A DNA stretch of 64,000 nucleotides from Erythroxylum novogranatense (GCA_029891385.1 CM057229.1:5923001-5987000), one strand, 5' to 3'. Shown: positions 22,235 through 34,626, numbered from the stretch's first letter. A program made the numbers and translations. The notes: generated from the sequence alone by a model not told the origin.

Positions 22235-23573
22235 TTAAAACATCGAGAACTGATGTATAGAAGGCAAATACGCAAGCTGTAACAATCCTTCCAAAACCTT
22301 CTCCCTGGTAAAATGACAGTCAAGCTCGATATGCTTGGTCCGCTCATGAAAAACAGGATTCCGAGCAATGTGCAGAGCAGACTGATTGTCACAATGCAAA
22401 GTGACAGGGGTTAAACCAGGCACGCCAAGTTCCTCCAACAAACAAACAATCCAAGTGAGCTCAAGAAGAACCGACATAGACGATACTTTGCTTCACCAAG
22501 ACCGCAGAACAAAGAGTCTCGCCGACTTCCAACTTAAAGGCGAGGCACCAAACTTAACGAGATAACAGGAAACAGAGCGCCGAGTAGTAGGACAAGAAGC
22601 CCAATCAGAGTCACAATAACCATGAAGACGGAGAGGGCCAAAACCAGTAAATAGAAGACCATCACCTAAAGAACCGCGAAGATAACGAAGAACATGAAAG
22701 ACAACAAATAATTCCAGATGGATGTCGATATACTAACCGAGAATCAACAACAGATGAAAGATCTAAGCAGTATTGGTCAAAAATTTAACTTACCAATAAG
22801 CTTAATTGCAGAGAAAGGGATCATCAAGAGGAGTACCACTAGGACCAAGTTGAAGACGAATGGAAGAGGAGCGTGAGCACGCCGACAAGTAAGCATGTTA
22901 TGATCCCGTAAATGTCATGAGCAAACTTTTCCGAGAAAGCACTGCACTCACGAGGAAGATAAGGATCTCAATACCCAAAAATAATGTAAAACCCCAAGAT
23001 CCTCGATGGTAAACCGCTGATGAAGATAAGATTTCAAAGCATCAATTTCGCATCTATCGCACTCCAAAGGACAAGAATATCATCCATACACACAAGAACA
23101 ATAAGGATCTCGCCTTGATGACTTTTTAATAAACAAGCTATAGTCATGTTTGAGGAGACGAAACCAATATGCAAAAGAGCAATGCATAATTTTATGCATC
23201 ATTGACGGCTAGCCTGCTTGAGCCCATAAAGCAATTTCAATAACCGATGCATCTTGTTCTCGTAATTAGAATCCCAAGAGAAGTTTATATAAACTTCTTC
23301 ATGCAGATCACCATGAAGAAACGCATTATTTATATCAAGCTGAAAAATTGACCATTGCCTACTCACTGCTAAAGCAAGGATACAACGGATAGTGGTCATC
23401 TTAACCACAGGCGAGAATGTTTCATTGTAATCAACACCAAACCGCTGATGATTGCCCTGAATAACCAACCTTGCCTTGTAACGTTCCAAAGACCCATCAG
23501 ACCTGAGTTTCACCTTATACACCCACTTATTACTAATCGCCTTCTTACCAAGTGGTAAATCACCAACACCCAA
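22235..23573 (-). pseudogene. Copia reverse transcriptase and RNase H remnants
   Basis: Open segment 23573-23199 has the copia RT start: [49 protein letters not shown] and LYGLKQASR. The central RT region (22480-23198) is frame-shifted. Segment 22477-22235 has the RNase H end (CDNQSALHIARNPVFHERTK, then HIELDCHF). No intact polyprotein frame remains. Confidence 0.9.
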
Positions 23574-23975
23574 GTATTGCTTGCTTGTAAAGCCGTAATT
23601 TCCTTATTCATCAGATCAACCCAAAGTGATCAAGAATAATTTCATGATAGGAACGAGGTTCGTGGATAATCGACAAAAGTAGTAAAAGCATGCGGGTGAG
23701 AAACAACAAAGGGAGAAGAGGAAACAGAACAAGCATTACACACAAAATCATTTAAATACCGAGGAGGGTGAGAAACCCTTGTGGAACGGCGTAAAACAGG
23801 AGAAATAGACGGAGAAGAAGAAGAGGAAGGGAAAGAAGAACCGGAGATAGGTGGACACGAAGAAGAAATGGAAGGAGAGGAAGAAGGATGAAAGGGCGGA
23901 ACCCTCGGAGGAAGAAAAAGAGGAATGAAAAGGAAAAAATCCTTCATGAAATTTCACATCCCGAATAGTAAACAC

Positions 23976-24730
23976 CTACCTGGTTTCCAAATTCAACAAC
24001 TTATAAGCTTTCTGGCCAAACGGATAACCAAGGAAAATACAAGGTATAGTTCGAGGAGAAAATTTTGTGCGGAGAGAAGAATGAGTAGATGCAAAACAAG
24101 GGCAACCATAAGAACGCAAGTGGGCATAAGCAGGTGGAGCGTGATGAAGAATTTCAAAAGGCGTGCGGTTATGAAGAGAAGAAAGGGGAAATCTATTTAG
24201 AAGATAACAAGCCATAAGAATAGCTTCACCCCAATAAGCTATAGGTAAATTAGCTTGAAAAAACAAGGCACGGGCAACTTCCAACAGATGACGGTGCTTA
24301 CGCTCAACAATACCATTCTGTTGAGGAGTGTGAACATAAGAAGTCTGGTGTAAGATGCCTTTGGAAGAATAAAAATCCTTGGCAAGATGAGAACAAAATT
24401 CTAAACCATTATCACTACGGATAATCCGGACATGAGTAAGAAACTGAAGTTTCAACGTAAGCAATAAAACTTCGAGAACAAGCAAAACAGAAGCTTTTAC
24501 TAGACAACAAATGGACCCAAGTACATCGAGAAAATCGCCCATAATAGTGAGAAAGTACTTATGACCATCAGAAGTAGATGAGAAAATGGACCCCAGAGAT
24601 CCACATGTATCAATTCAAAACAAATTTTAGTTTTAATGCCACTGCGAGAAAAAGACAACCGAGAAAATCGGGCCTTAGGACAAATCTGACAAATAATAGA
24701 ATCTTGAGCAAGATTCACAGGACAATGCAA
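23976..24730 (-). pseudogene. Copia integrase remnant
   Basis: Segment 24542-23976 contains RIIRSDNGLEF, HTPQQNGIVERKHRHLLE and AYWGEAILMACYLLNRFP, the D..E part of the integrase core and its downstream motif, then FEILHHAPPAYAHLRSYGC and a typical FLGYPFGQKAYKL. Upstream, 24730-24500 holds CQICPKARFSRL, the zinc-binding half whose partner lies beyond the nested LINE at 31003-31060. Confidence 0.9.
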
Positions 24731-26202
24731 AGCAGTAATCAATTTTTTTTTGGTAAAAAAAGTGTATTGCAAAAGAAAAATGTATGATAGGCTAACGGGC
24801 ATACCCCGATCATCGCATAAAAGTGGCCGAAAAGAAAAGTACAACGCCCACACATCAACAAGGAGGCCAAAAGACTAGTACATACAGTGGCAAAGAGCAA
24901 ACCTTATCAACGCCAAATTTCTGTGGAAGGCCCTGTGAGGCTAGGGAGGGATACAAGGATTCTAGGTAAGAGCCAAAGGAACAAGCTGGAGAACGACGCC
25001 ACAGGGAGAGCCTAGCACTACAGAATCAACAGTGGGGAGAACAGCCCCAAGCACTGAGAAACTACCAGGAAATGCATAAGAAGAGAGTCACGCCTCAACG
25101 GCAACAGATCATGGCAAGCCATACGACACTGCCGAGGCGCAGGAGGGCGCTGAAAACGGCAACTAATCGCACCTACAGATTTACATCTAAGCAAAGCAAG
25201 GAGAAAGCCCACAACGACAAACAGCACTCCACAAGGCGCAAAGAATTCCAAGAACGACAACAGCACCAAGACAGAGAACGAAAACGACGCCAAGAGGCAG
25301 CTACAGGGCGGTTAAACGGTACTAACGGAGCAAGCCTCAACGACAACAGAACGCAAATCCAAACGGCACCGAGAGATGGTGGAAAATAGAGACCAGAAGG
25401 CAACCAAAACGACGACGCACTATAAGGACAAAAACGATTTACTTAAGTTGGGAAGAAACCGCAAGCAGAGGACTAAACGCAGCACAGAGAGGCGGATGAG
25501 CACCAACAAGACAAAGGATGAAACAACACCGCAGCAGAAGAAGAGACCACAGTCGCAGGAGACGACACCGCCCATCCAAACAGACAGAGCAATAGAATAA
25601 CCAAATGACGCCGGAGGCTAAGGACGAGTCAATGCATGTGCCATGCAGCAGCCACCCCTCACAGAAAGGCCCGAAGGGTTTCGGTACATCCACTCCAATC
25701 ATGGATGCGCGAGAAGCCGAGTTTAAAAGTCGATGAGAGCCACCGGACACAAACGATACAGACTTTATACACCGAGATTTGATTGAAAAGACAACATCGG
25801 AAAGCAAGAAACAGAGGTCGTGATCCAGAGCCACAAGATTCCTAACTTCCAGATCCGATAAATAGTGGCAAGGAAACCCAGCTATGCTTTTACACCAAAG
25901 GAGGGCACCCCTGTAGAAAGACGCAGTATCGAACAAGATTATGTAAGGTAGTCATAGAGCGAGGCAATGCAAGCCAAGTACTAATCGACGCCATACCTCA
26001 CCGGAAAACGGGCATAAGAAGAAGAGATGATCCATAGATTCATTTGCATGAGAGCACAGGCACAAAGTGGGAATGTCAAGGAAAGCAAGCGTCTCGAGGG
26101 GCAATGATTATAGACCCACCAAGCAATGAACGAAACTTAGCCGGACATACGCTGCTGATTAGAGTCATCCAAGATCGATGCACATGTTTAGGACGAAGGA
26201 TC

Positions 26203-29127
26203 TCAGATAGAAGAAGAAGCCCGACAACCAAAGACTACAACCGATGGAGCCCCTCCGCCACTGAACCCCACCAAAATGAGTAACCAACAAGTCCCTAATG
26301 AGACACAACCGCTTGAGCATAGGAGAATCTCGTGTGGGGTGCCATTCCCATACGTAAGAACCTCAGAATGATAAGTATGTATCCAATGAGTCCATAGGAG
26401 GTGGCATCGCATGGATGTTCCACAAAACTAAAGAAAGGAGGGCATGATTCCAGACCTTGGTATTACGTAGACCCAAACCACCCTCACTCTTCAGATGGCA
26501 AATCGAGTCCCAGGAAACTTGAAAGTGCTGTCCGCCCCACAAAAACAAGCGGCAGACGGATGTAATACGGCCCAGATAAAGGGCGGTATAGGAGGATATT
26601 CAACCGTAATGCCAAAACCCTCGAATCACAAATGATCAACGTTAACCGACCCGCATACGAAAGACTCGATCCCTGCCATGCTGAAAAGTAGGATTCGACT
26701 GCCTCAATTAAGGAAGAGTATTGAGCAACCGACACCCTGAGTGAGGCTAAGGGAATGCCCAGATACCGGACGGGGAAGAGACCCTCAGAAAAGCCAACCA
26801 ACTGCAGTAAGACATCTTTCTCCCGCCCATGTACACCGCCTATAAACACCTGGGACTTCAAGGGATTCACCATTAACCCAGAGACCTCCCGCAAGGACTG
26901 AAGGCCCTCAACCAAAATCTGAATAGATGTTAAGTCAGCTCTGGAGAAAAGCATCACCATCAACAAAGCTGTGGGTAATACCCAATAACTGGGACTTCGG
27001 GTGATACTTGAAAGTGTGAGCAGTCCGCAGCTTCAAATCACGGGACAAATATTCAAGGCAAAGCAGAAATAACAGAGGAGATAAAGGATCCCCGACGAGG
27101 CCTCGTCACAAGAAACATCCCATGCAGAGCACCGCTGATGGAAAGCTAAAAGAAGGAGTAGTAACGCACTCCATGACCCAGAAATAAACAGGAGGAAACC
27201 CCAAACCCATCAAGATCTCACTGAGGAAATCCCAAGAGACAAGGTCGACGCCTTAGTAAGATCCACCTAAGTAGACAACGGGGAGAAATACGCTTACGGG
27301 TATAACCTCTAACAAGTTCCTGAGCCAAAAAAACGTTGTCCCGCAACTTACGCCCCCCAACAAACGCAGATTGCGCAGGGTCGATGAGCTTGTCCAACAC
27401 CAGCGATAATCGAGCAATCAAGATCTTGGAGATCGTTTTATATATGACGTTCAAGCAGGAAATCGGTCGAAAATCTTCCACCCGAGGCCTGGAAGATTTC
27501 TTAGGAAGGAGAGCTAAACTAGTGTGGTTGAGTCTATGTAACAACCTAATCTCGACGAAAAAATTCACTTAATGTACCTCCAGAAGCAAGCGGCCAACAC
27601 ACGGCCATTGTTGCTTGAAAAATTCGGAAGTGTAACCATCAGGCCCCGGGGCTTTATCCCCGCCAATATCAAAGAGGGCTACCCTAATTTCCAAGTCAGT
27701 CAGAGGAGCAATCAAAGAAGCAGAATCATCCAAGGCCAAGAGAGCACCATTCGCAATTACCTTGGGGTCTGCAGGAGAACGGGAAGGGGAGGAGCCCAAG
27801 AGTTCCGTGAAAAAAACAACCAGAGAAGACACAACTGCAAAGGAAGAGGATTCAGAGCCATCCGCCAAAGTCAGGCTAGTAATCATTTTGGAGCGACCAC
27901 GCTTACGGACCATAGCATGAAAATATTTCGTGTTTTTATCTGCTTCCATCAAGTGAGTAACATTAGCTTTTTGTTTGAAGAAAGAGCGTTCCGCGTCCTG
28001 TAGAAACAACACCTTCTTACAGGAAGCATTAACTATGTTCCGAAGGTCCTCATCCTCTGGACTGCTCGAGAACTCCCCGAAGACGCTCGAAGTCCTCGCC
28101 GAGCCTCAAGGACTCATGAGAAATATGCCCAAAGCCTCCCGATTCAAACGCTTGAGAGGAGGTTTGAGCGAGGATAGTTTAGCACACGTAATCAAATCGG
28201 GCAAAGCCAAAACCAGAAGGCCCAACCAAGAGCAACAACAACGAAAATCCAAGTGAGAAAGCCACATATTATAAAACTTAAACGGTTTATGCCCGATATC
28301 CACCATTGATTAAAAGAAACTACATACGGCAAAGGATCTAATCACCAGATAGGAAGGAAGTGAACCAACACTAATGACCACCTAAGGACCAGCCCAATTG
28401 AGTAAAACACGCCAAGTCTCACCATCTCGAATCGCTTTGCCAAGTGAAAACTCCCGGCCGGAGCATCCTCAAGACCATGGACAACCCGAAAATCTCGCAA
28501 ACTTTAATAAATAAGCAGCAGTAGAGACACCCTCCGCCCAAGCACTACAGACACTGAAGTCCCCAAGAATACCTGGGAACATGCGACCCGGATAGAGCAG
28601 CCGGCCGCAAAGGAGTCGCTGCCTCTAACAAAAGATATACCCATAAATGCCGTAAACAAAAATTGCAGATGGGTAATTCTACATCGACACGCACAAAGGA
28701 GGAATTGTGCACCTTCTCCATGCATCAAACATCATACAAGACCGGTTCCACATCAAAATCATCCGCCCACCAGAAACAAATCAAAGTTATGCCAGAAGCA
28801 CCACCCAGGGAACCGAAACTGAACAAATGCTGCCAGAGAGACCAGGGACAACTTTGTTTCTAAAAGAAGCAGAAAATCGCTACAATGTTTCCTCTGCAAA
28901 GAGGAAACTCGAGTTTGTCGCGAGGGTGTATTCAACCTCCGGACATTCCAAGCAGAAAGCAACGCCATGGATGTGTAATGGAGGGGCACCCCATCACCAA
29001 CTTTCATGGCATGCAAGGGCACATACCTTCCGCCCCACCCCTTTGGGACTATAGAACCAAAAACTGACTTGGAAACAGAAACGAGAACCTCCTTCCCCAA
29101 AGCAGAACGCGACAGAGCAACCCCCAC
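26203..29127 (-). pseudogene. LINE ORF2: endonuclease, reverse transcriptase, zf-RVT
   Basis: Endonuclease: SAWNVRRLNTP and LLLLETKLS (29127-28759), then RITHLQFLFTAFMGISFVRG (28728-28504). Linker: DIGHKPFKFYNMWLSH (28306-28106). RT: DKAPGPDGYTSEFFKQQWP (28012-27569), LALLPKKSSRPRVEDFRPIS and QSAFVGGRKLRDN (27568-27218), then VSGLMVNPLKSQVF and VRYLGIPLAS (26966-26484). The usual YADD-like site sits in a disturbed stretch (LMVMLFSRADL). zf-RVT: FLWGGQHFQVSWDSICHLKS (26548-26363). Frames change between segments, so no functional ORF2 is present as read. Confidence 0.9.
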
Positions 29128-29224
29128 AGCCGGGGACCCGATGGAACACGATTGGTCATCAGAACCGCACGACCGAGTATCGGCACCTAAAGAAACGGAG
29201 CCCTCGGTAGTAGATCCAGAGTAC

Positions 29225-30050
29225 TCAAGGAGGCAACATGATGTTCAAGGAGCCAGGTCCAAAGAGTCGTGGATCACAGTGATGAGGAGAACAGCAACAG
29301 CTTCTAACAGAGGCCACAAAGTGGGAGCCCCTGAAAGGTGAGCAATATCGTGCACCGAGTCGGAGAGACAATGGGGTCAGAGGGTAACTGAACCCCAAGC
29401 CGAGGAGGTCCCCTAGCAACTCCTTCACTCTTACACTGAAAAGGGCTATGGCCAAATTGTTTACAATGACAGCAGTAATTGGGGTAAGCCTCATAGGTAA
29501 CACGCTGAGTATACTGACTCCCGGAAGGCAATTTAACAACAAAGCTAGACACCGGCCCCCTCCTCACATTGACCTCAACCAATAAGCGGGCATAGCCTAA
29601 CCTGAGTTGTTGACGGGTAATTTGATCCGTGCACAGAGGAACACAAAGACGGGAGCCCAACTTAGACAAACCCCTATCATTCCAATACTCCAAAGGAACA
29701 TTTGGTAGTTGTACCCACATAGGAACAAGCATAAACTCAGAATAGTCAAAAGTGAATCCTGAGACAAAGGTTTCAGGATCAACGATTTGCCAAAATCACA
29801 TAGGGACCTCCGCAAGACATGCATACGATCGGCTTCGGTAAAATGGAAGATCATCCATCCACGGGTATGAGGAGTAAACCGAACAGGAACCTGCCATTTA
29901 TCCATCCGACTCAACAACTTTCATCCCTCGAAATTTACCTCAGAAACATCCCACCAAACAAACCCCCACTGCTCCTCCGTAATCCGCCAGATCTCCCCGC
30001 CCATAACCACATCATCCTCCACGACATGGAATGAGAGTCAAATTTCATGA
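29225..30050 (-). pseudogene. LINE ORF1 (DUF4283-like, CCHC zinc knuckle)
   Basis: Segments 29917-29597 and 29732-29304 carry FTEADRMHVLRRSLCDFGKS, MWVQLPNVPLEYW, then RRGPVSSFVVKLPSG and YEAYPNYCCHCKQFGHSPFQC. The last is a zinc knuckle (CxxC...HxxxxC), as in plant LINE ORF1 proteins. The frame is shifted between the two segments. Confidence 0.85.
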
Positions 30051-31002
30051 GAGAGATCACGATTTTGTTTGAAAAGACCAAAGATAGGACTTCTTCAAGG
30101 TCTGAAGAGGTCTCATACCAAGGGTCAGTGGGTCAACGCCCGCCCAACCGGACAAGCAGAGGTCAGACGGGTCCACCGAGCCAGATCCACATCCGCACTC
30201 ATCGTGTCAACCGATCATCAGGCCCAGTCAATAGATGCGCACTCCATCCAGATCCCGCAAGGAAGGAAGCCACCAGATCGCAAAGGGAACGGAGCAGGGA
30301 CAGACCAACTCGAGGGACTCGAGGCCGAGCGACACCGGAAGAGGCGAACCATCTGGGCGAAGACGGGGAGTACGCTCGGGGGCACCGGCCGACGAAGGGG
30401 AAGCCAAGCAGCGGAAGCCAAGAACCGACGAAGAAGAGCGAGGCCGAGGCTGGGACACAGGGCCCTCGGCACGGCCAAAACGGCTAGCTTGGACGAGAAG
30501 GAAGGAGGTCCCCGCTCAAACCCAAGACACGCCCGTGATATTGACACCTCGACCGTTTTTGCCCATAACACCGACAGGGCGAGGAGACCCTGTAAGGCAA
30601 GCACCAAGGACCTTAACGGACCACACCGAAACAAAGGCAAGAAACGCCAACTAGCAACGCCAAGGGAGAAATGACTAACTGAGCCCCACCCGACACCCAA
30701 ATTCAAACCGACTAACAAAAGGAAATGGGCGGAAACTACTGCACTTTAAATATTTAAAATAAAGAACCAATCGAGCCACACCACCCAAAGAATAAGGGGA
30801 AATACCGTCCCAGAAGACCCAAGAGCTAACACCAAACGAAAAGCAAACGCAGGATCTAAGCAAAGGAGTAGTAAAGAGGTGGAAGGGATCGAGACTAGGA
30901 AAGAACCTAGTGAGAGACACTCTCAAACGAACCCTTATCCTTTCCTTTTGACTAGAGGGAGTTTTCGAGATTTTCGTTTCGCTAGTTGTTGATAAGCAGT
31001 AA

Positions 31003-32410
31003 TCAATCAAAAGGGATATGGCCAAGTCTACAATGCCAAAGCTGGGCATTACACGTAGCAGTACACACAGTAGGAACAAAAGGAATAGAACTAGGACTAT
31101 TACAAGAAATGGGCTGAGGATACTGTGCATTACAAAAAATATTGTTCACTTTAGGAATAGAAGGAAGTAATCTAGAAGTAGTACAAGAAATGGCATCTGA
31201 AAAAATAAGAGTACGAAGGTCAAGATTCTCAATCACAAAATAGAGTCCACCTTGCTCCTTACCAAGCACCAGAGGCCTCATTGCTTGGTCCTGAATAAGG
31301 TAATGAGAATGAGTAAATGTAATGCTAGTATTAAATTGTACTCACAACTTTTGAACAGAAATCAAGTTGTATGTAAAGTCAGGAACATGTAAACAATCAG
31401 TCAGAATCAAATTCGGGTGAATTTTCACATTTCCAATATGAGCTACCAAAGCTTTCTTACCAGTAGGTAAAGTAATATGAAAAGGATGCGACAATTTCTG
31501 AAAGCTTTGAAATAAATGAAGGCTAGAGACAATGTGATCAGTCGCACCACTATCAATGATCCAAAGAGGATTAATGCAAGGACTAAAGAAACAAAGACCA
31601 CACTCGCAGAAGAAGCGTAAGAACCAAGAGAATCACCAATCGCCGCACTCAACGATCGACCTCAAATAGAGCAAACTTGCTCAACAAAAACACAAGTTGA
31701 TCATACAACTCTCTACTCAAAACAGGACTGTTATCAGATGAACCTTTGGAATTTTCAATCTCATCACCTACTGCCAAAGGACCATCAACATCACAAACTG
31801 CGGGCTGTACATTAGCAACCAACCCCTTGCGCCTTTCCCAGGGCTTAGCACCATTTCCAGATGAAGGATGCAATTTAAAACATCTGTCCACAGAATGGCC
31901 ATAGATCTTACAGAAATCGCAAAAAATTTGGATTTTCTACCATTAGGTGTCATGCCAAACACCACATTCTTACCGCCGTAAACTCAAATCGACTTCCATT
32001 ACTATTATACCTCCGCCGATAACTATGTCGCTTCGCTTCGATATCCAAAGAAGAAAAGCAACTCCATCGATAGAACAATGGGAGGTACATCACAATTTCT
32101 CTGCTTCTCTCCCGCAAGATCAATCGATAAGCTTGATTTATGTAGGCGAGAGGTCGATCATCAAGATAACGCCTCGCCGCTTTTAAAATGATCTTAAGGC
32201 CCATGAGGAACCGGAGAAGTCACGATCTTCAAGAAATTTACTCAACACATTAGTTACACCACAAGAACTACATATCGGCAAATCAACTAAACCAAAATAC
32301 TCGTCCCACTTTGTCTTTAACGTAAAGTAACTACTCACGATTGATTTCCTCGAGTGATACCTATTAACTCCTTTTGGCTCGACATCTCCGAGGACCATTA
32401 GACCGTCCAT
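31003..32410 (-). pseudogene. Copia gag, protease and GAG-pre-integrase remnants
   Basis: Segment 32410-32183 has a gag core (YFTLKTKWDEYFGLVDLP). Segment 31891-31649 has CFKLHPSSGNGAKPW, the end of a CCHC knuckle whose first cysteines lie in a neighbouring frame (about 31920). Region 31650-31300 holds the protease in broken frames (IDSGATDH-like reading near 31590). Segment 31281-31003 holds CNAQLWHCRLGHIPFD, the H..H..C part of the pre-integrase zinc domain, cut here by the LINE. Confidence 0.8.
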
Positions 32411-32891
32411 ATCTCTCCTTCAATTCGCACTAAATGTCGCAGCAGATCCAAACTCGTAATACTATTACCGATATCCAATTTACGTAATGAAGAATCCAAG
32501 ATATTACTAAATTGTTGCACCTTTCCCACTGCATCTCTTGAACAGGATCATTCATAGGCTTTACACAAGTTCCTTTAACAAAACCTAGTTTATTCTTAGC
32601 AATCAAAGAAATCTCAGAGGATCATTGCCACTGACTGTAATTATCACCATTTAATTTTTGCGTAGCAAGGCTATGAATCGAATGATCAGAATTATGAATA
32701 TACAATTCACTATTAATATCAATCATAGTCGAAAATTGGGAATGAACTTCAGTGGACATAATCGAAAGATGTTCAACAAACAAAGAATCAGAAGCAAAAA
32801 AGAATCAACCAAGAACGTAACTTGAAGTTAGGAATCACGAACACAGTCAAGAACGCAACAGTAAAACGTTGAAGAAGAAGAACCTGATCAA

Positions 32892-32903
32892 GGCTCTGAT
32901 ACC
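32892..32903 (-). other. Primer-binding site of the first copia element
   Basis: The minus strand reads GGTATCAGAGCC one base after the 5' LTR end. It is complementary to the 3' end of initiator methionine tRNA, the usual primer of plant copia elements. Confidence 0.9.
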
Positions 32904-32904
32904 T

Positions 32905-33146
32905 TGATAAAATCTGCAGATTGGAAGAAGAGAAACGAAACACGCAATCACAAACTTAAACTATCACAATAACGAGGGATATTTTTTTTATTAACGTTTT
33001 TCATCATCGTCAAACAATTACCCAGCTCTCTTTTATAAAGCTGCAAGAGGCGGTTATTACTCTATAGTTCAAGAAAACAAAAATTAGAAATACAGAAAAG
33101 AATGAGCGGGAAAAATAAAAGCACGTGAGTCACGTGAGCACCAACA
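32905..33146 (-). repeat. 5' LTR of the first copia element
   Basis: 242 bp, bounded by TGATAAAATC and CACCAACA on the plus strand. On the minus strand it begins TGTTGGTGCTCACGTGACTC. It supplies the last codons of the truncated receptor ORF 33760-33062. Confidence 0.95.
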
Positions 33147-33760
33147 GGAATTGCACCGGTGAGGTTGTTAAAAGACACATTGAAAGTCTGGAGAGAAGAT
33201 TGGTTTAACGGTGGAATACTTCCATTGAAATTGTTCCACTCGAGACACAGATAGTATAAGCGTTCCAAAGATATTAACTTGGCGGGTATAGCTCCGGTTA
33301 GATTGTTGTACGATAAATCCAAAGTACGGAGCCTGTGAAGTGAAAAAATTGAATGTGGGAAAGAACCAGTGAATGAATTGTGATCCAAAAAGAGGGACTT
33401 GAGGTTGATGAGTTTGGACAAATCAGGAATTGGCCCAGTGAGCGAGTTGCTTTGAAGACTGAGAACTCGAAGCTGGTCTAGGAGAGACAAAGTGTCGGGA
33501 GCGAAGACACCGCCGAGATCTAGTCCTTGGACGAAGAGTCGCAGCACCTTCCTCTGGAAGCATTTGACTCCTTGCCATTGACAAAAGTTGAAGCTTGTGT
33601 TATGAGTGTAGGGAAGAATGTCTTTCAAATCAGCTTTTGATTTGAAGGCGAGAAGTGCAGCAGCATCAGACAGTTGCAGTAAGTTCACCGACGAAGCAAC
33701 GGTGGCAAGAGTGCATAAAGACAGCACAAGACAAGCTTTTGACAAGAGAACAAGCAACAT
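33062..33760 (-). CDS. Truncated LRR ectodomain ORF ending in LTR sequence (232 aa)
   Basis: This open frame starts with the same ATG and signal peptide as the intact receptor at 3807 and keeps the LRR cap and about five LRRs (residues 1 to about 205) with only a few substitutions. At 33147 it enters the copia LTR and gains about 27 residues ([20 protein letters not shown] and seven more), a strongly hydrophobic tail, before a stop at 33062. It lacks the membrane segment and kinase region of its parent. If expressed it would be a secreted or membrane-anchored LRR fragment. It may equally be a silent pseudogene piece; no expression evidence is available here. Confidence 0.5.
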   Translation of the reverse strand: MLLVLLSKACLVLSLCTLATVASSVNLLQLSDAAALLAFKSKADLKDILPYTHNTSFNFCQWQGVKCFQRKVLRLFVQGLDLGGVFAPDTLSLLDQLRVLSLQSNSLTGPIPDLSKLINLKSLFLDHNSFTGSFPHSIFSLHRLRTLDLSYNNLTGAIPAKLISLERLYYLCLEWNNFNGSIPPLNQSSLQTFNVSFNNLTGAIPVGAHVTHVLLFFPLILFCISNFCFLEL

Positions 33761-34218
33761 AAGCTTACGTTCGAACTGAAAGCTAACTATTTCTTGACTC
33801 TGTTTCTTCTTGTATTTGCCTGATTCAAAACCAAAAGCGTAATTGGTCCATTACATTCCCCACAGGGCCGAGTTTGTCTACACTAGGTCGTGTGAGAGAG
33901 TGAGGTAGGGCAAGCAGCTGACAAAGTTGTAGGAACAGAGGAGAACTGCAAGCTCAGAGTCACTGAAAGGAAGCGAGGAAAAGAGGTCCTGTCGTGGTAA
34001 ATGTGCCGGAGTTCCGGTTAATGGTCTTTAACATTTAGCAGTTTGGATTGGACCTGTTAGCTCAACCCATGAGTGCCCATTTCTTAAGTTTAGTAAACTT
34101 TTTCTTTTGCCATTTGGACGTGCCATGTGAATTTACAGTAAGCTACTTCTGGTATCTGATTCTAGATCGAGGAAGCTGTTGAAATTCGTTGTTCTATTCT
34201 ACTGAAGTAGCTACTTGA

Positions 34219-34425
34219 TGATAAGGATACTTGATTAGATTAGGATATTTTTGAATTGTTCAAATATTATCTTAAGACTTAGTTTATTATTTTATTGTTG
34301 TAACAATCCCTGGAGATCAGGATCTTTTAGTTTAACTTTCCCTGTATTTATTCATCACTTGTATTTGATCTAAGGGTGAAATACAACCATTACACTCATT
34401 CCTCAGTAACAACTGAACCTCTTTA
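34219..34425 (+). repeat. 5' LTR of the second copia element
   Basis: 207 bp, from TGATAAGGATACTTGATTAG to CCTCTTTA directly before the primer-binding site. It contains 36 bp around ATACAACCATTACACTCATT that the 3' LTR lacks. Confidence 0.9.
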
Positions 34426-34437
34426 TGGTATCAGAGC
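34426..34437 (+). other. Primer-binding site of the second copia element
   Basis: TGGTATCAGAGC, complementary to the 3' end of initiator methionine tRNA, directly after the 5' LTR. Confidence 0.92.
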
Positions 34438-34626
34438 TTTAACGCATAAAGGCATTATTTCTTTTATGTGATTTGACTACACTCATTGCACCTTTTTTTG
34501 TTTTTCTGTGATTTGACACTCATTGCACTTTCTCTGCATCTGCATAATCTTCCTACCAGCTGTGTCTCAGCTCTTTTATCTACACAACAATTTTCTTTTT
34601 TTTTCACGTTTTCAAACCTTTAATTC

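Larger units (their letters stand above)
24744..30993 (-). mobile_element. LINE (L1-type non-LTR retrotransposon), about 6.25 kb, nested in the copia element
   Basis: Flanked by a 14-bp target-site duplication AAGCAGTAATCAAT (24730-24743 and 30994-31007). On the minus strand it ends in an A-tract (plus-strand T run 24743-24751). Domains in minus-strand order: CCHC-containing ORF1 region (about 30050-29225), AP-type endonuclease (about 29127-28100), RT (about 28012-26484), zf-RVT region (about 26548-26203) and a long 3' part. The length suggests a near full-length copy. All frames are interrupted, although how much of this is sequencing error is uncertain. Confidence 0.92.
21922..33146 (-). 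mobile_element. Ty1/copia LTR retrotransposon, 11.2 kb, carrying a nested LINE
   Basis: TG...CA termini and a perfect 5-bp target-site duplication GGAAT (21917-21921 and 33147-33151). The parent gene at about 3189 has one copy at the empty site. The LTRs are 32905-33146 (5', 242 bp) and 21922-22161 (3', 240 bp), about 94% identical by eye. The primer-binding site GGTATCAGAGCC (minus, 32892-32903) matches initiator tRNA-Met, and a G-rich tract flanks the 3' LTR. The order gag, protease, integrase, RT, RNase H on the minus strand is the copia order. A LINE at 24744-30993 splits the region between the GAG-pre-integrase segment and the integrase. Removing the LINE leaves about 5.0 kb, a normal copia size. 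Confidence 0.95.
20604..33760 (-). pseudogene. Unit 2 copy of the LRR receptor pseudokinase, truncated and split
   Basis: Three pieces align to exon 1 of the gene at 1622-3807: 33760-33147 (signal peptide and LRRs, open), 21921-21515 (end of ectodomain, membrane segment, juxtamembrane; full of changes and frame breaks) and 20938-20604 (kinase N-lobe including GRGTIGTTY and SVKRL). Everything after the YDYQ region, including exon 2, is missing because the tandem-duplication breakpoint falls there. An insert of about 575 bp (20940-21514) and the copia element 21922-33146 separate the pieces. It cannot make a receptor. The first piece could still be expressed as a truncated ectodomain because its promoter region (33761-34218) is largely kept. 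Confidence 0.92.

Noticed and set aside
30047..30674. Overlapping plus-strand ORFs rich in Arg, Gly and Thr
   Set aside because: They are opposite-strand readings of a GC-rich part of the LINE, whose genes run on the minus strand.
34426..34437. tRNA-like TGGTATCAGAGC motifs (also minus strand at 32892-32903)
   Set aside because: They are retrotransposon primer-binding sites; no cloverleaf surrounds them, and I found no tRNA gene in the window.
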